Below, one piece after another: positions 17,802 to 27,019 of a stretch of 64,000 nucleotides of DNA. The DNA is taken from contig NZ_JPHF01000001.1 of assembly GCF_000814325.1 (NCBI RefSeq), positions 620,001 to 684,000 of the forward strand, in the 5' to 3' direction. A model generated the notes under the pieces. The model ran no database searches. It worked only from the letters and a program-made list of their open reading frames with translations, and was not told the DNA's origin. The position numbers were made by a program, and so were the translations under genes. Source of the stretch: Flavihumibacter sp. ZG627. GTDB lineage: Bacteria > Bacteroidota > Bacteroidia > Chitinophagales > Chitinophagaceae. Each line of letters opens with the position of its first letter. Within the stretch, counting starts at the first letter, position 1.

Positions 17802-18842
17802 TTATATATGTTCACTGATCTCTTTTGCAATTGATGGACCAACATAAATGAAACCTGTCCAAACTTGTACCAAACAGGCACCCGCATCCAGCTTTTCCTT
17901 TGCATCCTGCGCTGTAAAGATGCCACCGCTGGCAATAACGGGGATGCGGGAATCCGAGCGCTGGTGGATATAACGGACCATTTCGGTTGCTCTTTCCCGT
18001 AGTGGTGCGCCACTTAGTCCACCTGCTCCTATCGTTTCAAGCTCTGCGTCAGTTGTGCGAAGGCCATCCCTTCTTATGGTGGTATTTGCTGCTACAAGTC
18101 CTCCCAATTGTAGCTCTATAGCCAGGGCAATCACATCATCCACCTGGCCTATTGTGAGATCGGGGGCTATTTTTAGCAATAATGGTTTGGGGCGAGGGTA
18201 TTGGTTGTTTATGGTTTGCAAGTGGGAAAGAATTTTATGTAAGGCGTCCTTTTCCTGGAGTTCCCTCAGTCCGGGTGTATTAGGCGAACTTACGTTTACT
18301 ACAAAATAGTCTACAACATCAAACAGTTCGCGAAAGCAGATTTCATAGTCTTTCCATGCATCTTCATTTGGTGTCAGTTTATTCTTTCCGATATTACCCC
18401 CTATAATCAGTTTTGGGTGAAGGTTGGCGGGATGCGCCAGCTTCCAACTTTTCAGCCTTTCAGCAATAACTTTCACCCCTTCGTTATTAAATCCCATCCT
18501 GTTGATAAGCGCCTCATCTTTAGGTAAACGGAATAAGCGGGGACGATCATTTCCTACCTGGGGTTGGGGTGTTACGGTACCGATTTCAATAAATCCGAAG
18601 CCTAGTGATTCAAGCTCCCGCAGGTACCTTGCATTTTTGTCAAATCCTGCGGCAAGGCCCACACCGTTTTTAAAAGATAATCCGAATGCCTCAATTGTTC
18701 TGGCACCCGGGGCTGTAAAACGTCGGGTGATGTATTTGCGGATATAGGGAAGCGAACAAGCCAGCTGGAGCATGTTCATGGAAAAATAGTGGGCTGTTTC
18801 AGCAGATAACCTGAAAAGTATATTTCGGATGATTGAGTACAT
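17802..18842 (-). CDS. pyrD: Dihydroorotate dehydrogenase (quinone), class 2
   Basis: 346 residues from the ATG at 18842. The class 2 N-terminal helix MYSIIRNILFRLSAETAH supports this start over the ATG at 18893, which would add a 17-residue Lys/Phe-rich extension. FMN-binding and catalytic blocks: NGVGLAAGFDKNA, GFGFIEIGTVTPQPQ, RLFRLPKDEALINRMGFNN, and VVNVSSPNTPGLRELQ with the class 2 catalytic Ser. It oxidises dihydroorotate to orotate at the inner membrane, passing electrons to quinone (menaquinone here, inferred from the clade and ubiE). Fourth step of UMP synthesis. Confidence 0.95.
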   Translation of the reverse strand: MYSIIRNILFRLSAETAHYFSMNMLQLACSLPYIRKYITRRFTAPGARTIEAFGLSFKNGVGLAAGFDKNARYLRELESLGFGFIEIGTVTPQPQVGNDRPRLFRLPKDEALINRMGFNNEGVKVIAERLKSWKLAHPANLHPKLIIGGNIGKNKLTPNEDAWKDYEICFRELFDVVDYFVVNVSSPNTPGLRELQEKDALHKILSHLQTINNQYPRPKPLLLKIAPDLTIGQVDDVIALAIELQLGGLVAANTTIRRDGLRTTDAELETIGAGGLSGAPLRERATEMVRYIHQRSDSRIPVIASGGIFTAQDAKEKLDAGACLVQVWTGFIYVGPSIAKEISEHI

Positions 18843-18994
18843 AATTGTCAAAAAAAAACCTTTGGAGGGGCTTTTCAAAAAATTATTTTTCATGGAAAGT
18901 GAGAACCACTTAAATTTGAATAATAAGGTTGTCTATGCAACTATTAGGGCAAAGCTCTGATGCAGCTTATTTCTAGTCATATAAAATATTTTTC

Positions 18995-20170
18995 ATGCAG
19001 GAAGCATATATAGTAGCCGGATTCAGGACTGCCGTCACCAAGGCAAAGCGTGGTGGATTCAGGTTCGTAAGGCCCGACGATCTTGCGGTGGATGTGATAA
19101 AAGGCCTTTTGGCAACTATACCACAGCTTGATCCACAGCGGGTAGATGATTTAATTGTTGGCAATGCGGTTCCGGAGGCTGAGCAGGGGTTGCAGATTGG
19201 AAGGATGATATCGGTTAGGGCACTTGGTATTGAAGTTCCGGGAATGACTGTTAACCGCTATTGCGCCAGTGGTCTTGAAACAATCGCCATTGCTACCGCC
19301 AAAATCCGGACTGGGCAGGCAGAGTGCATAGTTGCAGGTGGAACGGAAAGTATGAGTCTTGTACCAACCGCAGGTTGGAAGACTGTTCCTGCTTTTAGTG
19401 TTGCCAGTGAAACGCCTGATTATTATCTCAGTATGGGATTAACCGCAGAGGCTGTCGCAAAGGAATATGGCATCAGCCGCGAGGCGCAGGATGAATTCTC
19501 CTACCAGAGCCATCAAAAAGCCATTCGTGCTATACAGGAAGGTCATTTCAAGCCAGGTATTTTACCCATGAAAGTGGAACAGGTTTATCTTGATAATAAG
19601 GGCAAGAAGCAGAAGAAAGATTTTATAGTAGATACCGATGAAGGTCCACGGGCCGATACCAGCATAGATGCCCTGGCTAAACTTAAGCCTGCTTTTGCAG
19701 CCGGTGGCGTTGTAACTGCTGGTAATTCATCACAAACCAGTGATGGGGCTGCTTTCGTTGTAGTAATGAGTGAGCGGATGGTTACAGAACTGGGCCTGAA
19801 ACCTATCGCCCGTTTGGTAGCATGTACTAGTGCAGGAGTCCATCCCCGCATAATGGGTATTGGTCCGGTTGCTGCCATCCCTAAGGTATTAAAGCTAGCG
19901 GGTATAAATTTGTCTCAGGTAGACCTTGTAGAATTAAATGAAGCCTTTGCGTCGCAGGCATTAGCAGTGATACGTGAAGCAGGTCTTGATCCATCCTTTG
20001 TTAATATAAACGGGGGAGCCATTGCTCTGGGTCATCCCTTAGGATGTACAGGTGCTAAACTGACAATCCAGATAACCCAGGATATGAAAAGGTTAAACAA
20101 AAAATATGGTATGGTTACAGCGTGCGTAGGAGGAGGACAGGGGATTGCAGGTATAATTGAAAACCTTTGA
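18995..20170 (+). CDS. Acetyl-CoA acyltransferase (thiolase)
   Basis: 391 residues, standard thiolase length. Nucleophilic Cys in NRYCASGLE (C90), the GGTESMS block, [24 protein letters not shown] with the active-site His, and the second Cys in [12 protein letters not shown]. The GLQIGRM and [10 protein letters not shown]-like opening resemble degradative FadA-type enzymes more than biosynthetic PhaA, so a role in fatty-acid beta-oxidation is likely; the partner FadB is not adjacent, so substrate range stays open. A terminator follows. Confidence 0.9.
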   Translation: MQEAYIVAGFRTAVTKAKRGGFRFVRPDDLAVDVIKGLLATIPQLDPQRVDDLIVGNAVPEAEQGLQIGRMISVRALGIEVPGMTVNRYCASGLETIAIATAKIRTGQAECIVAGGTESMSLVPTAGWKTVPAFSVASETPDYYLSMGLTAEAVAKEYGISREAQDEFSYQSHQKAIRAIQEGHFKPGILPMKVEQVYLDNKGKKQKKDFIVDTDEGPRADTSIDALAKLKPAFAAGGVVTAGNSSQTSDGAAFVVVMSERMVTELGLKPIARLVACTSAGVHPRIMGIGPVAAIPKVLKLAGINLSQVDLVELNEAFASQALAVIREAGLDPSFVNINGGAIALGHPLGCTGAKLTIQITQDMKRLNKKYGMVTACVGGGQGIAGIIENL

Positions 20171-20189
20171 AAAGTATAGAACATAGCAG

Positions 20190-20212
20190 GCCGGGTTAAT
20201 CCCGGTTTTTTT
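20190..20212 (+). terminator. Terminator after the thiolase gene
   Basis: CCGGG-TTAAT-CCCGG hairpin followed by seven T, 20 bases after the stop. Confidence 0.75.
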
Positions 20213-20254
20213 ATGATGATCGGATCATATTAAAATATAGTTTCTTTGTATCCT

Positions 20255-20899
20255 ATGAACAGGGTATTCATTACAGACGATCATGAAATGTATTTGGAAG
20301 GCCTCTCGCTACTATTGCAAAAGCAACCTTCCGTGGAAGTTACCGGCATCAGTCGTTCAGGATCAGGTTTACTGGATAAGCTTAATCACCTTACAGCAGA
20401 AGATATCCTCCTTCTTGATGTTAATCTTCCTGATATGGATGAAGAAGAATTGATAAAAAAGATAAGGGAGATTAGGCCTAAACAAAAGGTAATATATCTA
20501 ACACTTATGCGAGGTACGCGCTACGTACACAAGTTAATCAAATATAGCGTTCAGGGCTATGTGCTGAAGACTGCATCAGTGGAAGAACTCGTTAGAGCAA
20601 TTAAAAATGTGGCTGAAGGCGGAACTTGGTTCAGCAAGGAAATTGACGTGATGAGCGATGACGATTTTAGAAATACCCTGACTATTGAAGATAAAAAAGT
20701 TGATGAGATACTTTCCAGGCGCGAAATTGAAGTGTTAAAGCTGGTTTGCAAGGAATACAGCAATGCCGAGATAGCACAACGGTTATTCCTTAGCGTGAGT
20801 ACTGTAGAAACCCACCGTAAAAACCTTATTGCGAAATTAGGAGTTCATAATACGGTGGGTCTTGTAAAATTTGCCCTAAGGAACAACCTGATAGATTGA
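20255..20899 (+). CDS. NarL/LuxR-family response regulator
   Basis: 214 residues. Receiver domain (1-120) with acidic pair DD at 8-9, phospho-acceptor D55 (ILLLDVNLPD) and the TLM...Lys switch region; then a LuxR helix-turn-helix (about 148-210: LSRREIEVLKLVCKEYSNAEIAQRL, VSTVETHRKNLIAKLGV, in two parts). The ATG at 20255 gives the canonical start; an in-frame TTG at 20246 is less likely. The stop overlaps the TTG start of the histidine kinase gene by 4 bases, so the two form a coupled two-component pair. Confidence 0.93.
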   Translation: MNRVFITDDHEMYLEGLSLLLQKQPSVEVTGISRSGSGLLDKLNHLTAEDILLLDVNLPDMDEEELIKKIREIRPKQKVIYLTLMRGTRYVHKLIKYSVQGYVLKTASVEELVRAIKNVAEGGTWFSKEIDVMSDDDFRNTLTIEDKKVDEILSRREIEVLKLVCKEYSNAEIAQRLFLSVSTVETHRKNLIAKLGVHNTVGLVKFALRNNLID

Positions 20900-22731
20900 G
20901 ATATATTTTACTGATATCGGTTTTGTTTTGCTTCTTTAATTGGGCATATTCACAGATTGCAGATACTAATACCATAAAGCAATTGTATGATAAATCGCTC
21001 GGTATCTCAGAAGACAGAGTAGATTCAATACTGGCCAATTCCGCGTTCATTGAAGAGCAATCGGAAAAGTTGCAATATAGTAAGGGACAAATACTTGCAA
21101 AACGATTGAGGGGCCTCGCCAGCGAGTATTCAGGTAATTATCAGGAAGCCATCAATTACTATTTGGTAACTCTCGACCTGGCAAGAGTGGAGAAAAGCCG
21201 CGAATATGAGATCGCCGCTCTGAGTGATATCGCCATTGTTTATTCTGAAATCAAACAACCGCAAAAAGCACGTGAGGTTTACTTGCAATGCCTGAAAATT
21301 GCTTTTGAACAGGGGGAAATTAATACTACAATATCCAGTTATACAAATATCGGAGCAATTTATAACCAGCTGGATCAGCCCGATAGTGCATTGTTTTTTC
21401 TTAATAATGCATTGGAATTAAGCAAACGGTATAATCTTAAACAAACACTTCCTGTGATTTATAATAATACTGGCAATGTTTATTTCCGTAAAAAGAACTT
21501 TACCCGTGCGATAGAATACTTTCGTCTGAATAAACAGTTTCATGATTCCACTGGTAATAAATCTGATCTCTGGTATGATAACCTGAATATTGCTGATTGT
21601 CATCTGGAAGCCGGATTATATGATTCTGCAACCCATTATTTAGATATGGCTCTCGAAATTTCCCGGCAACTTAAGAGCCGTCAAAAGGAGGCAGACAGTT
21701 ATTCACTTTATACCAAACTTTATGAAAAATTGGGACGGTATAAACAGGCCTATATTTTCCAGAAAAAGTGGTATACGCTGGATACTGCTTTAGTGAATGA
21801 AACTTCAAGTAAGACGATCGCTGAAATGCAGGAACGCTTCAATGCCCGCGACAGGGAAAAAAAAAATAAATTACTTGTATCGGAAGTAGACCGGGAGAAA
21901 TTAAAAAATAAAAACCTTAGCCTTCTGGTTTTGGCGGCATTCATTATTGCGCTACTGGTGGGTATCTCTTTATTGATCTATAGAAGGGCTAATTTAAGAT
22001 TGCAGGAAGTAAATATCCAGATCCAGAAACAAAAAGAAAAAATGGCAATACTCAATAAGGAAAAGAACACACTTATCGGTATAGTCTCTCACGATCTCGG
22101 TTCACCCTTGGCCAGCATTGGTATGTGGAGTAACCTGCTTGCTAAAGAAGATAATCTGACAACTGACCAACAAAAAGCCTTGGAAAGAATTCGCGCATCG
22201 GCCCAGGATGGTGAGAAACTTATTCGTAATATCCTGGAGGTGGAGAAGGAAGGTTCTAAAAGAGAGAGAATTGAATTGGAGGAGACAGATATTGCGTCCT
22301 ATCTCAACTGGATGGTTGGTGAATTCCGGGATATGGCGGATGCTAAAGGGATAAAACTGGAATTTCCTCAGATTGTTTCGGGAGTGTTCCTGCTAACAGA
22401 CCAGGCAATATTTCGCAGGATCATCGAGAACCTGGTATCGAATGCTATAAAATATACTGAACCTGGGAAATCTGTTTATGTTAAGCTGGTAAATGCAGAT
22501 GATCATGTGGAGCTAATTGTTGAAGATGAGGGAGTAGGGATTCCGGAAGCGAAGCAAAATCTTCTTTTCACCCCTTATGCAAATATTGGCAACCGTACTA
22601 CTGATGGCGAGGCTTCCAGTGGATTGGGACTATCAATAGTAAAGAGGTTGGTGAATGAACTGAATGGAACCATTCAATATCAACGGGCAAATCAGGGTGG
22701 AAGTGTTTTTAAAGTTTGGTTTGGAAAATAA
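20896..22731 (+). CDS. TPR-containing sensor histidine kinase
   Basis: 611 residues starting with TTG inside the overlap TTGA with the regulator stop. The signal peptide (YILLISVLFCFFNWAYSQ) begins at residue 3, and no ATG exists before it, so TTG is the credible start. Periplasmic TPR repeats (about 50-300), one membrane helix (about 340-360, SLLVLAAFIIALLVGISLLIY), a coiled coil, a HisKA block SHDLGSPLASIG with H399, and a HATPase domain with ENLVSNAIKY, EDEGVGIP and GLGLSIVKRL. It probably phosphorylates the regulator encoded just upstream. The signal sensed by the TPR region is unknown. Confidence 0.9.
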   Translation: MRYILLISVLFCFFNWAYSQIADTNTIKQLYDKSLGISEDRVDSILANSAFIEEQSEKLQYSKGQILAKRLRGLASEYSGNYQEAINYYLVTLDLARVEKSREYEIAALSDIAIVYSEIKQPQKAREVYLQCLKIAFEQGEINTTISSYTNIGAIYNQLDQPDSALFFLNNALELSKRYNLKQTLPVIYNNTGNVYFRKKNFTRAIEYFRLNKQFHDSTGNKSDLWYDNLNIADCHLEAGLYDSATHYLDMALEISRQLKSRQKEADSYSLYTKLYEKLGRYKQAYIFQKKWYTLDTALVNETSSKTIAEMQERFNARDREKKNKLLVSEVDREKLKNKNLSLLVLAAFIIALLVGISLLIYRRANLRLQEVNIQIQKQKEKMAILNKEKNTLIGIVSHDLGSPLASIGMWSNLLAKEDNLTTDQQKALERIRASAQDGEKLIRNILEVEKEGSKRERIELEETDIASYLNWMVGEFRDMADAKGIKLEFPQIVSGVFLLTDQAIFRRIIENLVSNAIKYTEPGKSVYVKLVNADDHVELIVEDEGVGIPEAKQNLLFTPYANIGNRTTDGEASSGLGLSIVKRLVNELNGTIQYQRANQGGSVFKVWFGK

Positions 22732-22741
22732 AAGCATCGCG

Positions 22742-22772
22742 GTTGCAAAAATGTAAAATCCCCTTATATTTG
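22742..22772 (+). promoter_or_regulatory. Promoter of the TonB-dependent receptor gene
   Basis: TTG at 22743-22745, 19 bases, then TATATTTG at 22765-22772, a full match to the Bacteroidota -7 consensus. It is 24 bases before the receptor ATG and 11 bases after the kinase stop, so the receptor has its own promoter. Confidence 0.6.
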
Positions 22773-22796
22773 CAACGCAGTTTCAAAATTATTATT

Positions 22797-25166
22797 ATGC
22801 CAAGGCTCGTGTTGCTTACTATTTCCATTTTCCTGATTATAAGTACTGTTAGATCACAACTGCGGAATTCAGTATCAGGCAAGGTAACGGACGCAATCAG
22901 CGGTAAACCCCTGGCCGGTGCATCTATTATTATTTCAGATCTCAGAACCGGCGTGGTAACTGATGAAAATGGCGTTTTTTCATTTAGGAATGTGGCTGCT
23001 GGCAGGCATCTCTTTGAGGTTTCATATGTTGGCTATGCTTCTTTTTCAGAGTATATTTTTATTTCCCCCGGTACAATAAGGGATTTTTTGCTGAGTCCAT
23101 CGGTGGTAGAAAATGATGAAGTAGTAGTTACAGGAATAAGTGCTGCAACGCAGGCAAGAAGGAATCCCGTGCCAGTAAATATTGTCAAAAAAGTTGATCT
23201 TAATCGCACAGTATCCACGAACCTGATAGATGCGCTGAGTAATAAACCCGGGATTTCACAGATAAGCACTGGACCGGCAGTTTCAAAGCCAGTAATCCGT
23301 GGGTTGGGGTATAACAGGGTTATCGTGCTCAATGATGGTACCAGGCAGGAGGGGCAGCAGTGGGGGGATGAACACGGTATTGAGATCGATGAGTACAGTG
23401 TTCAAAAGGTTGAAATCTTAAAGGGTCCCGCTTCACTCATGTATGGAAGTGATGCCATGGCGGGAGTGATCAATATACTGACCAATGTTCCGGTTCAGGA
23501 AGGGGTGTTTAAAGGTTCTGTGACTTCCGCTTACCAAACCAACAACAGGCTACGCGGATTAAATATTAATCTGGGGTCAAATAAAAACGGATTCAGCTGG
23601 AATGCATATGGATCATTAAAAGCTGCGGCGGATTATGAAAACAAGTATGATGGTAAGGTCTATAACTCCAAATTCAATGAAAAGAACTTTGGCGGGTACA
23701 TCGGGTATAATGGTAACTGGGGGTATAGCCATTTAATGATCAGTAAATTCAACCAGAAGCTCGGAATGGTAGAAGGGGAGCGGGATGAAAAAGGAAATTT
23801 TCTAAAATTAATGCCAGGAGGAGTGGCGGCTGTTGCAAGACCATCGGACTTCAAAAGTACTGATCCACAGGTGCCAATGCAGCAGATCAGACATTTCAGG
23901 ATCACATCAGATAATAGCATTCAGGTGAGGCAGAACAGGCTTGCTTTTAAACTAGGATATCAAAGAAACCAGCGTATGGAATTCGGCAATCCAGATAATC
24001 CAACCGATAAAGAATTATATTTTGATCTTAATACACTAACCTATTCTGCCATCGTTCATGTGAAGCAGTTTAGTGGGTGGAATGCAAGTGTTGGAGTAAA
24101 TGGTATGTTCCAGGAGAATAAGAATAAAGGTGAAGAAGTTCTTATACCGGAATACAATACTATAGATGCTGGAGTATTTGCTTTTGTGCAGAGGAATCTG
24201 GATAAATTCAGCTTCAGCGGGGGGCTACGCTTTGATAACAGGAATACCAACTCAAAGGCTTACCAGGATGGGAATGATTTAAAGTTTGAATCATTTACAA
24301 GGAGTTTTTCAAACGTTTCGGGTAGTGCCGGACTAAGTTATCTTCCAACATCTGCATTTACATTCAAGTTCAATTTATCGCGCGGTTTCAGGACTCCCAG
24401 CATTCCTGAACTCTCCTCGAATGGTAGTCATGAAGGTACCAATCGATATGAGTATGGAAATCTTAGCCTGGTTTCGGAAACAAGTTTACAAACAGATTTA
24501 GGTACAGAGTTTAGTTCTGAACATATATCAGTTTCTGCAAGTTTATTTAATAATAGTATAAATAACTACATTTTTTATCGAAAGCTTGAAGCTGTGGGAG
24601 GATCCGATTCGCTAGTGGATGATAATATGGCATTTAAGTTTGACCAGCGCGATGCAGCATTAACCGGATTTGAGGCAGTAATAGACATACATCCACACCC
24701 CCTGGACTGGTTACATTTTGAAAATACTATTTCCTTTGTGAGAGGCAGATTTCGTGAAGGCATTGATGGTAACCGTAATATTCCATTTATGCCAGCAGCG
24801 CATTGGATATCTGAAATACGTGCAGACTTTGAAGGTGAATCAAAACTCATCGGGAACCTTTCCCTTAAATTACAATTTGACAATACATTCTGTCAGACGG
24901 AAGTATTTAGCGTTTACAACACGGAAACAGTTACCGGAGGCTATTCACTGTTGAATGCAGGGTTCAGCACATCCATCCTTTCAAAGAAAAAAAGTATCGC
25001 CAATATTTATTTCAATATTATGAACCTGACAGATAGAGCATACCAGCATCACTTAAACAGGTTAAAATATACGGCTGAAAATCCATTAACCGGACGTACT
25101 GGTGTATTCAATATGGGAAGAAATTTCAGTATCAAACTGGAAATACCTTTTTCAGGATCTCTATAA
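22797..25166 (+). CDS. TonB-dependent outer-membrane receptor with carboxypeptidase-like N-terminal domain
   Basis: 789 residues. Signal peptide (1-20); carboxypeptidase D regulatory-like domain (about 25-100, VSGKVTDAISGKPLAGASI); the conserved DEVVVTG at 108-113 before the plug; plug (about 115-240, NRVIVLNDGTRQEGQQWGDEHG, read in parts); then a 22-strand-type barrel ending near LEIPFSGSL. The ATG at 22797 is chosen over a TTG in the kinase frame. No SusD follows, and the length fits a metal-complex or siderophore receptor; the plug resembles zinc/copper-type receptors, but the ligand is not determined. The stop overlaps the convergent ABC gene by 6 bases. Confidence 0.9.
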   Translation: MPRLVLLTISIFLIISTVRSQLRNSVSGKVTDAISGKPLAGASIIISDLRTGVVTDENGVFSFRNVAAGRHLFEVSYVGYASFSEYIFISPGTIRDFLLSPSVVENDEVVVTGISAATQARRNPVPVNIVKKVDLNRTVSTNLIDALSNKPGISQISTGPAVSKPVIRGLGYNRVIVLNDGTRQEGQQWGDEHGIEIDEYSVQKVEILKGPASLMYGSDAMAGVINILTNVPVQEGVFKGSVTSAYQTNNRLRGLNINLGSNKNGFSWNAYGSLKAAADYENKYDGKVYNSKFNEKNFGGYIGYNGNWGYSHLMISKFNQKLGMVEGERDEKGNFLKLMPGGVAAVARPSDFKSTDPQVPMQQIRHFRITSDNSIQVRQNRLAFKLGYQRNQRMEFGNPDNPTDKELYFDLNTLTYSAIVHVKQFSGWNASVGVNGMFQENKNKGEEVLIPEYNTIDAGVFAFVQRNLDKFSFSGGLRFDNRNTNSKAYQDGNDLKFESFTRSFSNVSGSAGLSYLPTSAFTFKFNLSRGFRTPSIPELSSNGSHEGTNRYEYGNLSLVSETSLQTDLGTEFSSEHISVSASLFNNSINNYIFYRKLEAVGGSDSLVDDNMAFKFDQRDAALTGFEAVIDIHPHPLDWLHFENTISFVRGRFREGIDGNRNIPFMPAAHWISEIRADFEGESKLIGNLSLKLQFDNTFCQTEVFSVYNTETVTGGYSLLNAGFSTSILSKKKSIANIYFNIMNLTDRAYQHHLNRLKYTAENPLTGRTGVFNMGRNFSIKLEIPFSGSL

Positions 25167-26927
25167 TGCTGACATCTCAGTTCCGATAGCCTTTCTTTCC
25201 CCAATTTGCTGGCGCCACATGGCGTAGTAAAGTCCCTTGTCTGAAACCAGTTTATTGTGGGTTCCTGTTTCTACAATTTCTCCTCTTTCCAAAACATAAA
25301 TTTGATCAGCATGCATGATAGTAGATAAACGGTGAGCGATCATCAGGGTGATCTGATTTCTTTGTGCTGATATATTTCGGATTGTACGTGTGATTTCTTC
25401 TTCAGTGATTGAATCAAGTGCTGAAGTGGCTTCATCAAAAATCAGCAGGTCAGGTTGGCGAAGAAGGGAGCGTGCGATACTAAGTCGTTGTTTTTCGCCA
25501 CCACTAAGTTTTAGTCCTCCTTCTCCTATCATAGTATTAATGCCATTTTCGGCTCTCAATAAAAGATTCTGGCAACTTGCTTTATCCAACGCATCCTGTA
25601 CATCTTCATCGCTTGCGCCAGGTTTTACAAAAAGAATGTTTTCTTTTATGGTGCCGGCAAATAGCTGTGTATCCTGGGTAACGAAACCTATTTGTTTTCT
25701 CAACTCTTCAAAGTCAATTTCGTTTTCATTGATACCATTGTATTCAATAGATCCTCCCTGCGGACGATACAGTCCTACCAATAATTTAACAAGTGTTGTT
25801 TTACCAGCACCTGACGGACCAACAAAAGCAATTGTTTGTCCTTTAGCTACCTCAAAACTGATATCCTGTATGGCATGGTGTTGTGCAGTTTTATGTTTGA
25901 AGCTTACATTCCTGAAAGCGAGAGTAGCTATGGCATCGAGCGCTTTGGGATGTTCCGGGCGAGCTTCAGGTTTCTTTTGCATCAGGGTCTTAAAGTTATT
26001 AAGTGATGCTTCCGCCTCCCGGTAAGAAAGGATTATATTTCCTATTTCCTGTAAGGGACCAAAAACGAAAAAGGAAAATATTTGCATGGTAACCAGCTCT
26101 TCGGGATTCATTTTTTCCCGATAAATCAACCACATCAGAAGGAAAAGGATTACCTGCCTTAAAGTATTAACAAATGTACCCTGAACAAAGCTGAGGCTTC
26201 TGACTCTTTTCACCTTGGTAAGTTCAAGTCCCAGGATCTTATACGTATTGCGATTAAGACGTGCTACTTCCTGTGTGGTTAATCCAAGGCTCTTAATAAG
26301 TTCAATATTCCTGAGTGATTCTGTAGTAGTACCTGCCAGAGAAGTGGTTTGGGAAACGATATTTTTCTGGATGGTTTTTATTTTTCGGCTAAGAATATTT
26401 GTCAGAAATGTAAGCAGCAGAATACCACTGAAATAAACAAGGGGCAATGACCAGTGAATTGTAAAAGAATAGGCTGCAACAAATAAAACTCCTATAATGA
26501 CGCCAAAGAGAATATTTATGAAATTGGAAATAAACTTTTCAGTATCTGTTTCCACTTTCTGAAGAATGCTTAAAGTTTCGCCGCTGCGCTGATCTTCAAA
26601 TTCATGGAATGGCAGTTTCATTGCATGCTGCAGTCCATCGGTGAATACTTTAGCACCAAATTTCTGCGTAATTACATTAAAGAAATAATCCTGGAATGCT
26701 TTGGCAATTCGACTGATCATGGCTACCGAAATCGACAATAGTAGCAGCCATCCTACTGCCTTGCCGAATTCTGGCCAGGTGTAATTTTTATAATCAAAAG
26801 CGATCTTGGTCATCTTCCCAAAAATGATCGGATCAATAAGAGAGAAACCTGTATTGATGCCCGCAAGTAAAAGGGTAAGCAATACAAGCCATTTATATGG
26901 TTTGAGGTATTGAAGCAGAATTTTCAT
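25161..26927 (-). CDS. ABC exporter, membrane and ATPase domains fused (MsbA-like)
   Basis: 588 residues. Six-helix type I exporter membrane domain (about 1-310), then a nucleotide-binding domain with Walker A GPSGAGKTTL, Q-loop FVTQDTQLFAG, signature LSGGEKQRL, Walker B LLIFDEATSALD and the H-loop IAHRLS. It works as a homo- or heterodimer. Family members export lipids, peptides or drugs; no cargo gene is adjacent, so the substrate is open. MsbA for lipid A flipping is one possibility. Confidence 0.88.
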   Translation of the reverse strand: MKILLQYLKPYKWLVLLTLLLAGINTGFSLIDPIIFGKMTKIAFDYKNYTWPEFGKAVGWLLLLSISVAMISRIAKAFQDYFFNVITQKFGAKVFTDGLQHAMKLPFHEFEDQRSGETLSILQKVETDTEKFISNFINILFGVIIGVLFVAAYSFTIHWSLPLVYFSGILLLTFLTNILSRKIKTIQKNIVSQTTSLAGTTTESLRNIELIKSLGLTTQEVARLNRNTYKILGLELTKVKRVRSLSFVQGTFVNTLRQVILFLLMWLIYREKMNPEELVTMQIFSFFVFGPLQEIGNIILSYREAEASLNNFKTLMQKKPEARPEHPKALDAIATLAFRNVSFKHKTAQHHAIQDISFEVAKGQTIAFVGPSGAGKTTLVKLLVGLYRPQGGSIEYNGINENEIDFEELRKQIGFVTQDTQLFAGTIKENILFVKPGASDEDVQDALDKASCQNLLLRAENGINTMIGEGGLKLSGGEKQRLSIARSLLRQPDLLIFDEATSALDSITEEEITRTIRNISAQRNQITLMIAHRLSTIMHADQIYVLERGEIVETGTHNKLVSDKGLYYAMWRQQIGERKAIGTEMSAL

Positions 26928-27019
26928 AATGTGGTGGCTAAAACTAAAATTAGATAAAACCTTGCAATGTCAACCTTAGCAGTATCGAAGTTCTCCTAAC
27001 GCAATGAGAGCGGTTTTGT

